DNA from: Echinostoma caproni | Lineage: Eukaryota > Platyhelminthes > Trematoda > Plagiorchiida > Echinostomatidae | Assembly: GCA_900618425.1 (NCBI GenBank) | Contig: UZAN01040525.1 | Location: 1-64,000, forward strand | DNA length: 64,000 bases | Direction of reading: 5' to 3' | Part shown: piece after piece, positions 48,972 through 59,690 of the stretch | Position numbering within the stretch: the first letter of the stretch is position 1 | Layout of the letters: the number at the start of each line of letters is the position of its first letter | Translations under genes and position numbers: made by a program | Notes under the pieces: generated by a model | Seen by the model: the letters and a program-made list of their open reading frames with translations, nothing else | The model's database searches: none | What the model was told of the DNA's origin: nothing

Positions 48972-49165
48972 TAGTCTGATCAGCTGCCGGGGGCCAGGTT
49001 GGTAGCATGCTTGCGTCCTGCCTGTGAGTTTCCGGGTTCGATCCCCAGTCTTTTCAGTGAATTCGCGCTGCTGATGAGATCCAAACGGACTCAATAAGTG
49101 CCTCTCAGCTTTTCAGCTCACGCCTCATTTACACAAATAATTCATCATAGGAAGTAAATAAAAAC
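48972..49165 (+). mobile_element. Hammerhead short element, plus copy with deleted ribozyme (subfamily 1)
   Basis: A tRNA-like head with B box GGTTCGATCCC (49035-49045) precedes GCGCTG-CTGATGA (49065-49077) and a stem II-like segment. GAAA, stem III and the cleavage site are deleted, so the sequence jumps to AGTGCCTCTCAGC. The tail ends in GGAAGTAAATAAA. It shares its 5' start with the copy at 4.03 kb. Confidence 0.7.
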
Positions 49166-51924
49166 GAAAAGATGGAAAACATCTCTGTGTTTTTCCATTT
49201 TACGTCTGCACCATTTACATAAATTTGACTTACACATGTTTCACGTACAATATTGTAAAAAATAAACGGTCTCGTTCATTTTATAATCTATCAGACAGCA
49301 TATTTTAATTACAGAAAATACAACTGCTACACCCAATCAGGTTGTAATTTACTGAAAATAAACATCAACTCAGTAGACTCGAATCTCATTAGAAATTGTT
49401 GCAGGTGGGAAATGTACAGTAACTTTTAATTACTTGTCATCAAACAGGTTTTATCAAGATTAATCGATCGAAACCTTCATTGTCCTAATCTGAAATGTTA
49501 ACCCAGAGCATATTTTCACTACTAACTACTTCCTAGAGGAAAATGCCGGTAAAATTTAACCAATAATTGATTGAACTTAAACAATGGTCAGAATATCAAG
49601 CTCCACTCAAACCAATCACTAGTGATCAAAAGCAGTTACCTTTTATCATCAAAAATTCTTCAAACCCATAAATGTGTCGTCTACAGAGAAACTGCCTCAA
49701 ACACATTAAAAAATCTTGTCGTTCGATATGATTATTGATTGAACATTGCTCACTATTGTCTTTTCAACTTGCTCCTCATGAGACCAAAATAAAGTAAGAC
49801 ACAAAAACTGGGGAAAACTTTATTCAGCTGTATCCTATCTGAGGGAATTGTTTCAGAGTAAGAATGTATTGACTAAACTGATGATTTGAAGCTGAGGAAA
49901 TACTAGTTTTGAGCCATCCATTATGTCATTCCCCCTCACAGTGTGTTTTCAGACTGAATGATAAATGTATTTAATTTTATCTCCGAAAATTCTGTTTCCC
50001 GATGCGGTTTCTCCAAACACCAAGGCTTGCTATTTCTATCTTATTTACGTATTTCAGTCTTTCAAGATTTTAGGACGAACAACGCATCTGTCTGCTACAC
50101 ATAACAAAATAGCCATAACCTAATCACTCTTGTGAGTTATCTGGTGTTCGTTTATTCACTTATTCGTGATCAATATCAATGTTATTGTTGAATTTTGCAC
50201 GAAATCGTAATAGAGTAAGACCACAAGGGACTTCAATTCCTCACTCAGATGAAGTAAAACTCTATGTGTGATGGTAGGATAGTTAGCAGGGGTCGACAGT
50301 CGATATTAGACATCTATTTTTATTTAGCAGTGCTCTCGTCTTTGGTTCTGAAGTGGAGTCGAACAGTAAAACCCTTCGCGTTAGGAGCCAAAAGCCTCAA
50401 CTGTCAGTCACATGTGAAGCGTAATTTTCATCTTGAGAATAAATGAACTATCAAGGGGTAAAACTTACAATAATGGCCCAGTAAGATCATACGCAATGAC
50501 TAGTGTCTGCGAAATTCCACGGGAACGGCAAAAACACAGATCGAAATTATATACCCCTCCCCTCCCGGTTCATCTGCACAGCTTTGAACAGTGAACGAAT
50601 CGAATAAATTCAACTGTACGGTTTTCATTGACCGCGAACCGCAGGCAAACACCCCAATCACTCAACACTACTTGAAATTTATTTTCTTGCTGGTTGATTC
50701 ATTTAAACGAATCCCATATTTTTCTTAGGATGTCGCTGCATCAATTGCAAAATGTGACCCACAGATGTCTGATCATTGTGACAGGTTCTGGATTCATTCA
50801 AGATGCTTTTGCGTACTGTGCTCTCAGTTGCCTGTAACAGAACCCTGTTTCCTGTCCTCTAACAGGGCGATAAAATTTGCCGCTATTCTAACAGCAAAAT
50901 TGAAAAATAGATAGCATGGAATAACTCATCAGCAACATTAATTCCATGCTCACCGTTGATAATAATTTTATTCTATCACCTTTCAGTCGCATTCCATGAC
51001 CAAACGATATACCACTTTTTAGCTGTTCGCATTTCAGCAATTCGTTAATTGCGAGTTATTTCTGCAGGTGCGCCTTTTATTACACTAACTAATCTGCAGG
51101 GGACAATATTGCCGAATATTCTAAACGGCTGTTATGGAGGTACCTGCATCTCACTGACATCATATATTATTATCTTACAAAACAAACGTGTGTACAAATG
51201 AAATCAAACAAGATTTGTCATGAAAGACATTGGACTAGAAAAAGAGAGCTTTGGGGCGGTCTCTTCAAAATATAGACTTTCAGCAGTAATAGATAAGCAA
51301 CAATAAGTACTATAATATTTTGAAGTAGTGCTCAAATATAAGTTCAAATGAGAGGCTGTAAAATTTTGGGTTCTCCGACTTCCCGATCAGTTACGAACAA
51401 TAAACTGATCAAATACATCTATTTCATCATCCGTCTTTGAGTAAAATGATACCACCAGTGACAGGCGATCGTTCCGAGGGGGGGGGGGGGGGGTGAGTAA
51501 TTAACATTGATTTTTTATTGTGCTGTCAGGAGGGACGGCAGAATAGTTACACTGAGAATGCCAGCACAGGGAGAACTACTTACATTCTCGTGTTTTCATC
51601 CTCCAGAATATAACAGAAACAACAACATGCCTATTTCTTTATTTTATGAACAATCTTGGATGCAACATACCAGATTCACTTCCCCCGCAACAGTCACCGT
51701 TCCGGACGGTTCACTTATTAGATACTTAAACACGTTAGGACCCAAACATGTATAAAACCGTATGGGATTTCTGCCAGTTCCTGGTCTAGTATGGTAGTGG
51801 TAGTTATTTTCACATACCTCGAGATAACCTCTATCCAGAACGAGGTAAAATTAATTACTGCCAACTATCAAAAACTTTGAAAAGTTCGATTAAAGTAGAA
51901 CGTTCTTCTAGAATGGACGTATTT
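49166..51924. other. No gene seen
   Basis: AT-rich, with the poly-G tract at 51478-51493. Nothing else is recognisable. Confidence 0.5.
51478..51493. repeat. Poly-G tract of 16 bases
   Basis: Sixteen consecutive G bases in otherwise AT-rich DNA. Length calls in such runs are unreliable. Confidence 0.85.
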
Positions 51925-52104
51925 GGGTGGCGGTGGCCATGTGGTGGTTAGGTCACCAAGTTGCGACCCAAAAGTCCCGGGTTCAAACCGCTCGTCTTCC
52001 CTATATCCGTATTTCCCCAGACAGCCTTTGTATGGCCAAAGACCCCTTCCTGAAATTTGACTGCACATTTGTATAATCAAAAAATAGAAAAAGGAAGTAA
52101 AAAG
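51925..52104 (+). mobile_element. Second short-element family, near full-length copy
   Basis: A box TGGCCATGTGG (51934-51944), B box GGGTTCAAACC (51979-51989) and the shared tail (ACAGCCTTTG, CCCCTTCCTGAAA, AAAAGGAAGTAA) are all present. It abuts the minus-strand hammerhead element at 52105, tail to tail. Confidence 0.75.
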
Positions 52105-52262
52105 ACAGAAACATGATCAACAAAGAGCACTGGACATGTGTTTCGTCCTGTTCGTGGCTCGTCAGCATTGCTTGCCTTTTTTGTCTCTGTCAGGACTCGA
52201 ACCACAAACCGTCGGATTGGCACTTCAAACACTTACTCCTGAGCTACAATAAGTGAAACCCA
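52105..52262 (-). mobile_element. Hammerhead-bearing tRNA-derived short element (subfamily 2, minus copy)
   Basis: The minus strand shows A box TAGCTCAGGAG (52246-52236), a perfect B box GGTTCGAGTCC (52203-52193), the spacer CTGACAGAGAC, the ribozyme and the CTCTTTGTTG tail. It matches the 19.07 kb copy throughout. It lies tail to tail with a different short element ending near 52104. Confidence 0.8.
52127..52171 (-). ncRNA. Hammerhead ribozyme, core intact but stems weakened
   Basis: Core CTGACGA (52165-52159) and GAAA (52144-52141) are kept, as is stem III ACA/TGT with a CA loop and the C at the cleavage site. Stem II (GCCA against GGAC) has two mismatches and stem I (GCAATG against CAGTGC) has one. 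Activity would be weak or absent. Confidence 0.6.
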
Positions 52263-54117
52263 CTCCCATGAGAATCGAAATTATCTGGTGCTTCTGAACA
52301 ATCAAATAGGCTAATCAAAACATGATGCACCAAATCATTCTTTAATGTTGAGGCACTACAGGCATTTTGTTTGTCACAGTAAACTCGTCAATGGCCCCCG
52401 CAAGTCTACTGCAAAATAAAGCCAATTTGAGGATTTTTAACGGGATTAAACTTTCGCTAATCACCATAGTTCAGATGCTAATGGTCTTCACCCCGTGGTC
52501 CATGGTTTCAAATTATGGAAAGCCTTATAAAACACTTATTTTTATTTCTAGAAATCAATCAACGACCAATCACATCGATGAATCTTACCCGGAAAGGAGG
52601 ACTTGACGGTCTGATTTGCGTTATCCAGGTTAGCCTCAGGGATACTGTGTACAAATGAGCGCTCGTTTTCCTCATTCCCGAATGTGGAAGACTTCGTCGA
52701 ACCGGGCTTAACTCCCCTGGGTTGGCGTTCCACGAGGTCCACCAACACCGCATTGGTTTGTGGTCACGAGGATTGATTGGGTTGTTTCCACTCGCAATCG
52801 TGCGCGGATTTCAAATGAAACCGGAACCCTTCGGTCAGCTTTCATTTCCAAAGAGTTCCTCACAAACAGCGTTAACTTTAATCAGTATATGTTTCCACAG
52901 GAAACAAAACATTAAGATTGAAAAGCAGGGTGTGCCTGGCATCTCTTATATGCACTAGTGATCATACATTTTTTACATACTACGGGATAATACAATTGTG
53001 AATTTAGCGGTCCGTCAAGACTATATCGATAACGCTAAATCCCACAATATTACATTCAAATTGCACTGGAACTACCTGTTTCGAAATGAGTAAGTTTGAA
53101 AAACAACCTGCCACTTCGAGAACTAGTCTGAACTGCAAAGCCAAGATCCCGGTTTTCTCTCAAAAACGGGAAGAATCGAGCAGCAATTAAACAATTATGA
53201 CTAAGTTTAGTGAATCGATCTACACGGAGGAGGCATTTACGTTTCTTCATCTGAATCTTTATGCGGTTGCTTCTCTTATAAAGGTTGTACAACTGCGATG
53301 CACCACTTGAAGTATTGTTGGATCAAAGTGTAGTCTGGGTCGTACGGGGTGGGGTGATTCTCAAATCACATTGGAAGGCACGCGCCAAAAGGAAAATGTC
53401 ACGAACGGTTTGTTTTTTTACAGACACAAAATCAAACAGAACTGCACCATGTTTCCGGACTAGACGCTCAATTACCAATCTATTACACACACGCACAGCT
53501 CCTGTGGATATATGGAATTACCGCTGGGATAGAATTGCAATTGGAATGGAGATCTTTGCTTTACGACCGCCGGAAAAATTAAAAAAGAAAACAGGAAAAA
53601 TCCGCCTTGGCTTTCCAAGATGCTGTTTGACCTGGCCAAAAGCGGAATCACTCTTGACATGAGTTTGCATGAACACATCGAGCAACCTTAATTCATTAGA
53701 AATATTGAGTCTGAATTGATTTTCAAATTGATATTGAGAGTAAATCAGTCAAACTTAATCAGACACAAAGCATAAAACAATTGACGGAATAAATACTTTA
53801 GGAAGAAATGCTTACCTAATCCTCACGGGTTGTTGTAAGTTTTCAGTATTTCACTTTGTTTTGTTTTTAATTATATTTTGTACAGACAGTTTTCTAAAGG
53901 AAGAAGCGACCTGTCGAAAGGTGATCATGTGATCAAAGGACTGGAGCACAACGAGTGATATAAATAGATAGGAGCATAATGCTGATATGATGCCTACCAA
54001 GACCGTTAGATAGATTGGTCTTAAGGAAACAAGTATTGTGTTTCTTTGATCTACGAAGGCCTACCTACATCAGTGTAGAAAACAGTTGTATAGGCAAATC
54101 CAGAATTTGTCATTCGG

Positions 54118-54205
54118 AAGGATTTCGAGATAGAACAGGAATTAAACCATATACACACTATCAGAAGTAGGCGGTTTAACCACTATGCTGATCCCAAGCA
54201 GCACC
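54118..54205 (-). repeat. tRNA-like head of a short element
   Basis: The minus strand has an A box-like CAGCATAGTGG (54190-54180) and a B box-like GGTTTAATTCC (54148-54138) at tRNA-like spacing. No acceptor stem can be folded, so it is not a functional tRNA gene. It looks like a short-element promoter region. The family is not matched elsewhere in the window. Confidence 0.4.
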
Positions 54206-54304
54206 TTGTATTTTAAAATACATGCTACACATAATACGTAGAGGAGGATTTTATTTTACTTTATGTGATGGAATGCATCGTGTGAGTGAGGTACGTGAGC
54301 TGGA

Positions 54305-54358
54305 AAGCTGGGCAGCTGTGACGATCTGGTTCATTTCACTTGAGAACAGTAGCAGAGT
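54305..54358 (-). mobile_element. Heavily decayed hammerhead-element relic
   Basis: The plus strand reads CTGGGCAGCTGTGACGATCT then GGTTCATTT and GAACAGTAGCAG. This lines up with the reverse complement of subfamily 1 (CTGGACAGCTGTTTCGACCT then GGTTGGGTCTCATCAGCAG), with several indels. The core is destroyed. Confidence 0.35.
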
Positions 54359-57300
54359 AGATTAGATTTGAGTAGGAGGCTGGTGTGTTTACAATACATG
54401 TCAGCAAATGCTTTCTGTGTGTTGGTCGGTTAATCTTACGTGATAGTAAAAAAACACGAGGTTGTAAACCTCTATCTCAATTCACAATATCAGTTGGGAA
54501 TGAAATACAAAATGACACTCAAAAGGCGATTTGAGAAACAAAGCTGAACCTCCGACTACTCAAACGTTAGAATGGTGACGAACTGGAAAACGAGGGAAGC
54601 GTTTGATATTAAAGAGACCACCGACGTGATTGCTCCTTGTAAGCGCGTTTTTCTTTATGATTATCACTATCCGGAGAAGCTCTTGTGGATTAACGGTTTT
54701 CAAATCGGTCAGTTTATCATGAATAGTAAAGAAACGCCTATATTGTTTTGGCGCTCAAATCAGGACCGGATGTGTCAGAAAGTGTGTGCCGAAAAAGAAA
54801 CACTATCACGTCTAAAAAACAGGTTGTGTAAAACCTGTTTCTCTAGGTTTTCTTATTATCCGTTTGAGAGAAATCCCCACCATGTATGTACAAACAAAGC
54901 TTTTATAGAATATCTTTTTTGAAACGTGTGACGTATGTACTTGTAAACATTGGCATCTATTACGGTTTTCGTCATAGGTCGAGTATTATAACTTAGATTA
55001 TAGTTACCAAGATCAGTTTACCACTGGAACAGTCAGGAAGCGTATTTTTAAGGATCGGACTATTTCGTACCAGGAATAAGATAACAATATTTCGTCTAAG
55101 TCAGGTGAACTTTGTCAATGCAATTCGTTAACCGATCTATTCTCATCTTTAACGATGATACCGAGTTATTCGTGTGCACCCATCCCAATGAAACTGACAA
55201 ACTTTGCATCATTTTCTCACCCTTTTCGTTTGGTCTCGAGATCATGTTCCGTGAAACCCTTTGCTTGCCGGATTATAGTTATGAGAATGAAATAACATTA
55301 GATTCAGTAAATTATTGGATAAGATAACATCCAATGTTTTATCATATTCGTGCAGTTTGGCCGAGAGTTGGGAGTACTGAACGCATATAATCTGTTGATA
55401 TTGTGACTGGAATACAATAGTCACTGATTGATTCTTTCGTTTAGCCTGGCAAACGCTTAGATGCCGCCTACTGGCTGCATGTAACAACATGTTACAGTGG
55501 TTATGCATGATGGAATATGTTTGATAAGCAGCATCAGCCTGAGAAGCACATCTCTTTGTGATCGGTAGTGCCTATGTGCATATTCGCACAGAGGAGGTAA
55601 ATAAATACGAGCAGAGGAAATAAATGGAACAACGCAATGTTAAACCAAATATTTCCGTTATTTCCAAAGGCTTGAACACAGAACAATTGTATGGGTAACA
55701 CCAGGGAACCAACAGAGAACAGAGAACATTTGTGCCCAGGTTGTCATACTGAATGAACAAAGCCAGTATAGATTACTGCCCCTTCAAATTTCTTCATATA
55801 TTTCGTCATAACCAAAGTCAACTTTTACAGGGCATTCTCAGATCTCTTGATACAATCATGAACCAGTAAATTTGCGCAATAATTATGTACTCACGAGCAC
55901 CTAGTGTGCTTTCAAATTGTTTGCATAAACAGGATTTTGACAATACACATTGGCCCAGCTAATACACGGCTTCTTTACCCCCCAAACATCCTCTAACCAA
56001 CAGTCCAACCTCCTACAACAGGCTCTCACCCCCCATCATATTGTGTAACAATTGGCCCTAACAACTGAAGCAATAAAGGTAGTAGACCCGGCGGCAGACT
56101 TATAACGGACTGTTGAAGTACATCGTTTTTTATAAGTCAAATGGTTGTTTGTGAAGGAGAGGAGGATAGAGAGAGAGTAAGCTTAATAACCTGTAAAATC
56201 GAGGTAAAGAATAATGAGCCTACCGAAAAGAAAGTGTTTTGTTCATGAAGTGACCGAGGCATTTCGCATTCAGACGCATTTATACCAAGATTCCGTTGGA
56301 AAAGGAATTTCAAAAATTGCCATACACAGAAAGTAAATGACAATATGTATACACATTTACTAACAGTCAGATCACGTAATCTCTTTCTATAATTGTTTTC
56401 AGTTCCGTCGATCAATTTCAACCGACAGAAAATACAACTTTCAAGTCATGTGGAGAAGGGACGAGGCTTTCCGCAAGCTGTGACAAAGGATGGCAGGTGG
56501 AGTGCAAACCTGGTGATCACACAGCAACACAAATTTTTGCTAAGCGCACACAAACCCGTTTATTTGGGCTAAATCTATCACATTACTCGGCCTAATCAGA
56601 CCTTGCATTGTACCATTCGAAGTGGTTATCCAACGAATGAGACAGTCAAAATGATTAATAACTTACAGACCAGGATTTGCTTCCCAAGGAAACTCTTGTA
56701 AATAGATTAATTTGTGTGCAATATCAGGAAAGATCAAAAACACGAGAAAGGCGATCATTGTGTCATATGATGTAAACATACCCAGTACGCTGGAGTCAGT
56801 AGTTTTGTGTCTGTTTGGTCTGAAGCGCATTTATTGTGTTGTGCCATGCGTTGGAGAGGTATTCAGATTTAGTCCTTGGCGAATGCAAAAATGACAGCAA
56901 TGTGGGGACGTAGAGATAAACTCCTACAGCGGCACTCTTGTCTGGGATAGTTTACAAAAGAAAGATGCTCTGCCATTGGCACTGAGTTAAGTGAAGCGAT
57001 ATAAGTTCCATCTGATTTTCCTTCAACAAGCAGAAAAGTGTTTCAGTTAAGAACAGATAAGTTGACCTTATTCTTTTGAAAATTGCAAGTGATGTGTTCC
57101 ATCTGCGAACGATGAATAAGCTGAGCTTATTGTGTGTGTCAAGGAGAACCCGTTCATTAACTGTCGTGGCTCCTTGCTTCAGCATCTGACTTTGTACATC
57201 TCTTTTCTGTCGCCGATATATGTTTGAAATAAGTTGATCTCTCAAACATTCCACCTTATTACTGAGTTGATGAGGTGCATTTTCACATTAGAATTTCTGT

Positions 57301-57494
57301 ACGACTTAGAGGTATACTGGAGAAAGGATAAGTAATCAATCCTATGCAAATTATAGATGTCTGTATGGAAAGTGAGTTATTTACATATTCACTTTCTTTT
57401 ATTTTGTATACAATGATGTAATTCTAAAACAGGGGATGCGGCCAATCAATAGGCTGCCGCACAACAAATAATGGGGAGAGTCAGGTGAAGTTAG

Positions 57495-57590
57495 TAGTGG
57501 GATTCAAACACCTTCTCTGGGGTGATCATCTCGTGGCCATTATCACCGGGCCACTAACCATGTGTGAGAATTTCAGTATCCGAGGTCAAC
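57495..57590 (-). mobile_element. Second short-element family, head copy
   Basis: The minus strand shows A box TGGCCCGGTGA (57553-57543) and B box GTGTTTGAATCCC (57511-57499), with a leader resembling that of the 35.8 kb copy. The tail is not recognisable. Confidence 0.65.
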
Positions 57591-59518
57591 CAAAGCTGGC
57601 CAGCATTACATCGCTTTGAGCACCCCCACTGTCTAACTCATCCCCCAATTTCTTTGTTTCAACATGAGGCCCTTTGATAAATGACATCTGCTTTGTAAAT
57701 TATCATTTACTGTGGGAGAAAGAAAACTTCTCGTTGGAATTTTAAATTCCAATGATTAGATTGTTAGATGGGAAGTATATAACAATAATCTTTCAGTTTT
57801 ATCTCAGAGACCAAAAAAGAATGTGATCAATGATTTGTGTGGGCGAGCGCTCCAACTGTTGGTTACTTATCGTGTTATCCGTGGCAATTGGATTCGGTTT
57901 TCAACCGGAAGGTTCAAGCTTGGAACTTTGATGGGGCGACAAACACATCAGATAATATGAATAAATCCTAATAGGGATAAAATAGCAACTGTTAGTTAGT
58001 CTTGAAAACTGAGCTTCCATAATGACTTATCACCAGGTATAACCATTGAATTCACGGGTTATCAAAAGCGGTCACATGAGGTGGCTTTCCTAACGCACTA
58101 AGCACATGGGCTTTTCGATTTGGCTATCAACAACCGGACTCACTTCGGTTGGAGGAAAAGTAACGTTGTTTTGAGGACTTCGACAAAATGTGAAAACTCT
58201 TGATGCAATATCATTGGCATTGGTACCTCAGTCTGCTTTTTATTGTTCTTTCTTCCTAGATGACACTGATTGAAAAGCTTAAAATCTAAGTTTTGTGTGT
58301 GGTCTGGACAAAGTTTATATCACACTAGCAAGTACTGTTTTGAAGCATTTAATTCAGGATATTTTTGTTTAACGAACAATATGTCTGGACTTTGCAAACT
58401 AACTGAACAAACTTTCTAGCGTCGTACTTTTGCCGAAATCAAACTAATGGCCAATACTGTCATCATTGTGTTCTTATAGTGTTTTTGCGTACCTATAAAG
58501 AAAGCATTGTAAAAAACAGTCATAACTATTTGGTCTCTCAACATCTACGATGATGCAACTCAATAGGACAACCAAATTATTTATTTATCATTACACATGT
58601 GTTTTCTTCGTCTATCACGATTTTTAAGTACCACGTTCCGCATACCGACTTAATTGTAAAACATAGAACATCTGGATTGGTTCATGCGATCAATTTTCTT
58701 TTTCAATTCATTTCAAATGACGGTTGCCATGGTATCAAATACTACTAACTTTGTTGTAGTAATCAACTTGAACCGATAAAAAAACAAAAGAGATCATTTT
58801 CAGGACAAGGGCTTGGATCAATCGATGCGCTCTAGGTGACAAGAACTGGAGAAATAAAGGTAGGGGTTGAGTTTTAAAAAGCACACGGTCACACTGAAAT
58901 CAGTGCAATGCTTTATCTCGCTTGATGTGGACGAACACATGTCAATATTATAAAAACAAATGTTCCAGAATTCGAATCACTCAGAACATGTGAAAACTCT
59001 CAAGCCAAATGAATAACAGTTGTTGATTAAAAGACAGACCTCAAAATACTCACGTGACATCAGCATCTGGTGCAACACAACAAAGTGTTTGTAAATATCC
59101 CTTCTCACGCCCCAACCAGTTTATGTGAGAGTGCTTTTTTTTGTCTAACTCACGCCAATAGATTTATTGTTGATAATACGATTTTTCTGAGCATCAACGG
59201 CAATCGAAAACGTCATAGCAAATCAAGAGAAAAGCTCTAAGCCGTCATCCCGAGAAAATAAATTTATTAAATAGGCTAAATCACAATCAACTCATGAGGG
59301 TTCAAACAATGATTGGCTGAAGTGCATTCATCGCAAACGATCAAAGGGCCGTCACAGCATCAGTTCAACCATCGGGCTGGTCAAGAAAGCAATATGTCCA
59401 GTGGATAGATAACTTGGTAGGCCAGATTTCATAACTTGCAATATGGAGCTACATAATCCAGTTCAGAACCGTTTAGTAGATCCTTACTCATCATGTAACA
59501 CCAGACATCACTGCCCTA
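57591..59518. other. No gene seen
   Basis: AT-rich with no recognisable feature. Confidence 0.5.
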
Positions 59519-59690
59519 AAGCGGTGGTGGTCCGGTGGTAACGTCACCAAATTACCACCTCAGGGGACGTGTGTTCGAACCCCACCACCACCGCCTGACT
59601 CCCCATGGCAGCCCTTTGATTGGCCGCTTCCCCCTTCCTGAAACTTCTTTCGTTGTGTATTCAATAAAAAGGAAGTCAATTACAAAGAAA
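59519..59690 (+). mobile_element. Second short-element family, reference-like full copy
   Basis: A box TGGTCCGGTGG (59528-59538), CGTCACCAAATTACCACC, B box GTTCGAACCCC (59573-59583), then GCAGCCCTTTGATTGGCCGC, CCCTTCCTGAAACTTC and TATTCAATAAAAAGGAAGTC. This is the best copy for defining the roughly 170-base unit. It has no ribozyme core. Confidence 0.75.

Larger units (their letters stand above)
52263..57494. other. No gene seen apart from short-element relics
   Basis: Frames of up to 125 codons near 53.3 kb and 54.6 kb have no known motif. A tRNA-like head (54.1-54.2 kb) and a decayed hammerhead relic (54.3 kb) lie here. Confidence 0.4.

Noticed and set aside
48624..49094. 156-codon open frame on the minus strand
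   Set aside because: It crosses both hammerhead element copies, and the encoded peptide is translated repeat, not a gene.
53285..53662. 125-codon open frame with a basic Lys-rich end
   Set aside because: No domain, and the flanking splice signals are not convincing.
54572..54922. 116-codon frame starting with ATG
   Set aside because: No recognisable motif and no promoter or repeat context; it could be chance.
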